A stretch of 64,000 nt of DNA from Prorocentrum cordatum (Eukaryota > Sar > Dinophyceae > Prorocentrales > Prorocentraceae), in assembly GCA_963575745.1 (NCBI GenBank), contig CAUYUJ010019880.1, positions 64,001 to 128,000 on the forward strand, in the 5' to 3' direction. Shown here piece after piece: positions 61,197-64,000 of the stretch. The notes beneath the pieces were generated by a model, which saw only the letters and a list, made by a program, of their open reading frames with translations, did not search any database and was not told where the DNA came from. The position numbers were made by a program, and so were the translations under genes. Each line of letters begins with the position of its first letter. Positions within the stretch are counted from its first letter, which is position 1.

Positions 61197-61475
61197 CCGC
61201 TTCCTCCTCCTCCCCCTCTTCCTCCTCCTCCTCCTCCTCCTCCTCCTCTCCTCCTCCTTCCTCCTCCTCCTCCTCCTCCTCCTCCTCCTCCTCCTCCTCC
61301 TCCTCCTCCTAATCCTCCTCCTCCTCCTCCTCCTCCCCTTCTCCTCCTCCTCCTCCTCCTTCCTCCTCCCCTCCTCCTCCTCCTCCTCCTCCTCCCTCCT
61401 CCTCCTCCTCCTCCTCCTCCTCCTCCTCCTCCTCCTCGGGTCGCCTACGGCCCCGGGGGAAGCCGCGCAGGGCCA
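61197..61475 (+). mobile_element. Family T element, right half
   Basis: About 240 bases of (CTC)n, then GGGTCGCCTACGGCCC and CGGGGGAAGCCGCGCAG|GG. It pairs as an inverted end with 54259-54290. Confidence 0.72.
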
Positions 61476-62308
61476 TGTGCACCTTTGTGTATCATATGTT
61501 CAAAAGGTCGTGGCCGACCCAGTCAATCATGTATGTAGCCGGCATTGGGGCCAGATCGCGATTCCTGAATAAGTGGTGTGGAAGTGTAAGGCGGAGCGGC
61601 TGCCGGACCAAACGATTTATAGTGCGGGGGTCTTGGACTCCTGGTGTCCCCTGCGGGACTCTTCTGTGGTCTTTTACCTCTGATCGATCTCTCTAACGAA
61701 ACGGTATCAAGGACAAGCTTGACAGTTTCGACCCCGGGAGTGGTCCTGGGACCGATTTTGAGCGGATTTGCCCTCTGGAACGTCGAGGCGGTGACGCCGC
61801 CCGCTTTGCTCAGAACTACATGCCCAGATCTCCGACGATACTATTTGTTCCGTCTCAGCGTCTCTCCCAGATTTCGGCCTTCGTGCACCGTTATCGCGCC
61901 CCAGGGCCATCAGAAATGACTCCCTTGGGTCAGCGGCCAGGACCTCTGGGCCGCGGATTGGAAAACTCTGATCGGCGGACGTCAGGGTAGATACATCCAG
62001 GGGCTCGGATCGCTTCTCAAAACCATCGCTAGGTTTTTGATTATTTCCGTTTTCCATGTTTCGGAGTTGGAAGTTTCGGCACCTAGTGGCATTCGGCCCA
62101 TCTCTTCACCGCGCCTGGGTCGTAGGCCAGTGGCCTCTGAGATGCCTGCGGGGATCCCTCGGGTTTTCAGAAGCCTCCTGCAGGCTGCTTCGGGGTGTCT
62201 TGGGCCACTGTGGGGCTTCGTTGGAGGCCTCTTAGGGGCCTTTCTTGCGCTCTCGATGTTTTTTTTTCGCGATTGGAAGCTTCGGTGCCTTGAAGACGGG
62301 CGGAAATA
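61476..62308. other. No gene seen
   Basis: Moderate-GC sequence, possibly host sequence into which the family T element inserted. GGTCTTGGACTCCTGG and GACTCTTCTGTGGTC near 61630-61670 faintly resemble family M. No domain recognised. Confidence 0.35.
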
Positions 62309-62493
62309 CCATACCCCCGACGTCACGGTTATTTCGTAACGTCGACCCCCAGAGATCTCGACACTTTCTTTGGGATCGGTTTCTCTCCCTGAGTCGTGTT
62401 TTGACGGTCCCGAGGCCCGGTGAGGGCCCCCGGAGGCCGAAGATAACGAACATCTTCCCGCCATGATGTTTTCAGGACTCGAGGAGGTATGGG
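62309..62493 (+). mobile_element. Family A element, full length
   Basis: CCATACCCCCGACGTCACGG faces GGACTCGAGGAGGTATGGG; in this copy CCATACC replaces the usual CCAGACC at both ends. That paired change is a compensating difference that supports real TIRs. Confidence 0.78.
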
Positions 62494-62695
62494 AATCTCG
62501 CAGGATCCCAAGGGGGAGGAGGAGGAGGAGGAGGAGGAGCAGGAGCAGGAGCAGGAGGAGGAGGAGGAGGTAGAGGAGGAGGAGGAGGAAGAGGAGGAGG
62601 AGAAGAAGAAGAAAAAGAAGAAAAAGGAGGAGGAGGAGGAGGAGGAGCAGGAGAAGAAGAAGGAGGAGGAAGAGGAGAAGAACGAGGAGGGGGTC
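62494..62695. repeat. (GAG)n/(AAG)n purine tract
   Basis: Begins about 20 bases after the family A end. Glu/Lys and Ser/Pro ORFs are artefacts. Confidence 0.88.
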
Positions 62696-62738
62696 TGGGA
62701 GCGCCGCCCTCGAACACAAAAGCACAGCCACGCCCCCC

Positions 62739-62910
62739 CTAGCGCCGAGATCCTCCGAGGTCCTCCGCCGCCATCGCGCTGCCGGCCCTGCCGAGCGCGG
62801 CGGCGCACACGGAGGCCCAGCCGGCGCTCGCGGCGTCGGCGTCGGAGCCCGCGGCCACCTGGAGCTCCTGGAGCCCCATGCGGACGTGCACCTCCGACGA
62901 CGACAATGTC
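62739..62910 (-). other. Candidate terminal exon on the minus strand
   Basis: Minus strand: CCCTTCTCAG acceptor, then a frame reading SSSEVHVRMGLQELQVAAGS, DADAASAGWASVCAAALG and AMAAEDLGGSRR, then TAG. It is 57 codons of Ala-rich, helix-prone but not low-complexity sequence. A compatible upstream exon was not found. Confidence 0.4.
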
Positions 62911-63479
62911 CTGAGAAGGGCCGCGGGGTTCTTCGGAGACCGTGGGCGCGCCTCAGAAGGGAGGGAGAGGGAGAGGAAGAGAGAGAGAGAGAGAGAGCTG
63001 GGCCAATGTGCTGCTGCCCTTCCCTCGTCGCCACGGCAAGATTCTCGCGCCGAGGTCGTGGTCAGGACGCGCCCCGAGAAGGGCCGCGGATTGCTTCGGA
63101 GACCGTGGGCGCATGTCTCGGAAGAGGGCACGGGTCGGGGGGGAAAACTCGCATACGCGCAAACATCCAGAGGATCCTGCGCCTCCAGGCCCCCTGGCGG
63201 CACCTCTGGCGCCGCCCCTGGAGCGCCCCGCGCGCCAGGGAGGGGATGTTGCGTTTAGAGCTCACGTCGAAATTTTCAACGTGAGCGACTGAATCTGGAT
63301 GATTTTTCTCTCGAGCGTCAAAGAAGGTAACGTTTGGGGCCTGGCGCTGGACCTTGAGAAATCCGCGCGGACTCCGCAAGTTTATGTTCTTGTTGTTTCC
63401 CATTATTCCAGCACCGGGGCCGCCATAACCCTTCCCTGGTAGCCACGGCCAGGCTTGCCCCGAAGCGGCCAGATTGCAC
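62911..63479. other. Fragments of family C and AGAG run
   Basis: AGAGAG run at 62978-62998. CCCGAGAAGGGCCGCGG-type segments repeat at 62911 and 63070. 63160-63375 holds the family C centre (CTGGCGCCGCCCCTGGAGCG, GCGCGCCAGGGAGGGG) with displaced arms. No gene. Confidence 0.45.
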
Positions 63480-63592
63480 CTCTATCCTCCTCCTCCTCCT
63501 CCTCCTCCTCCTCCTCCTCCTCCTCCTCCTCCTCCTCATCTCCTCCTCCTCCTCCTCCTCCTCCTCCTCCTCCTCCTCCTCCTCCCCATCAT
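63480..63592. repeat. (CTC)n pyrimidine tract
   Basis: Two CTC runs separated by ATCT. Confidence 0.9.
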
Positions 63593-64000
63593 CCGCCCCA
63601 GGAGCCATCGCCATCGGCGATGTCGGCAGCTGCCTTCTTGTGCCCCCAGGGCCGCATCGCATGGCCGTGGCGGCGGTTTTATCATCGTTCGGGACCCTCG
63701 AAGGGCGGTACTTGTCCACGGGGCTTGCGGCACAGCTGCTCGGGATGGACCGTTGGCCCTGGGCAAGGTGTCGAGAGCCAATGTGCATCAGCCTCACCAC
63801 CCCTCTAGATCTCCCAGATGGGGTCGGAGCAGATGGGTTCGGAGGATCGCGCCGCATCGCCGATGCATCTCCGATGCGGCTCCGGTGTGCAGTCCGATTT
63901 GCTTCACAGCGATGCGGCGCGATCCCCAAATCCCACGAATTCCGATCCCATCTAGGAGATTTCTAACCCCACCACCCCAGTTGGGGATAGGCCCCTCGAA
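63593..64000. other. Right edge, no recognised gene
   Basis: 63634-63800(+) is open with natural composition (GPHRMAVAAVLSSFGTLEGR) but is covered by other frames and matches no family I know. GCGATGCGGCGCGATC words near 63850-63920 are inverted. Confidence 0.3.

Overview
The window reads as nuclear DNA of a eukaryotic microbe, most likely a dinoflagellate. This is inference. It rests on very GC-rich sequence, sparse coding exons, long (CTC)n/(GAC)n microsatellites, decayed RNase H-bearing LINE retrotransposons, exon joins that need GC-AG or GA-AG borders, and many short terminal-inverted-repeat (TIR) elements like the 'introners' known from dinoflagellates. I see no bacterial operons, ribosome-binding sites, CRISPR arrays, rRNA, tRNA or spliced-leader genes.

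Real or probable genes are few. (1) 19725-21104(+): an intact, apparently single-exon von Willebrand A-domain protein with a complete MIDAS and a Cys-rich tail; this is the best gene here. (2) About 45350-47600(+): a multi-exon alpha/beta-hydrolase-fold gene whose 3' half can be followed through five exons to a stop, with a possible 5' exon at 43983-44220. (3) 12539-12720 and 17461-17690(+): a C3HC4 RING finger exon and a matching continuation exon. (4) 15232-15714(-): the terminal exon of a superfamily 1 (RecD/PIF1-like) helicase. (5) Several unrecognised exon-like segments (1587-2800, 33140-33570, 35095-35240, 50689-51054, 52710-52846, 62739-62910).

Layout. 1-12 kb: microsatellites, an 83-bp minisatellite and scattered short elements. 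12-21 kb: RING, helicase and vWA genes between two related minisatellites (152 and 160 bp). 21-31 kb: microsatellites and a dense field of TIR elements, several paired in inverted orientation. 31-34 kb: pyrimidine tracts and unrecognised ORFs. 34-39.6 kb: a roughly 90-bp satellite in five blocks. 40-48 kb: elements and the hydrolase gene. 48.6-61.5 kb: three decayed LINE relics, each bracketed by (CTC)n; two sit inside a TIR element whose core is (CTC)n. 61.5-64 kb: more short elements and tracts.

The most interesting signal is the set of short repeat families rather than any single gene. At least ten families of about 130-210 bp have TIRs or foldback structure. Each of the four traceable hydrolase introns is made of, or contains, a different repeat class. 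One family (TIR-(CTC)n-TIR) carries a built-in pyrimidine tract and splice-like ends, and appears to be where LINE copies landed.
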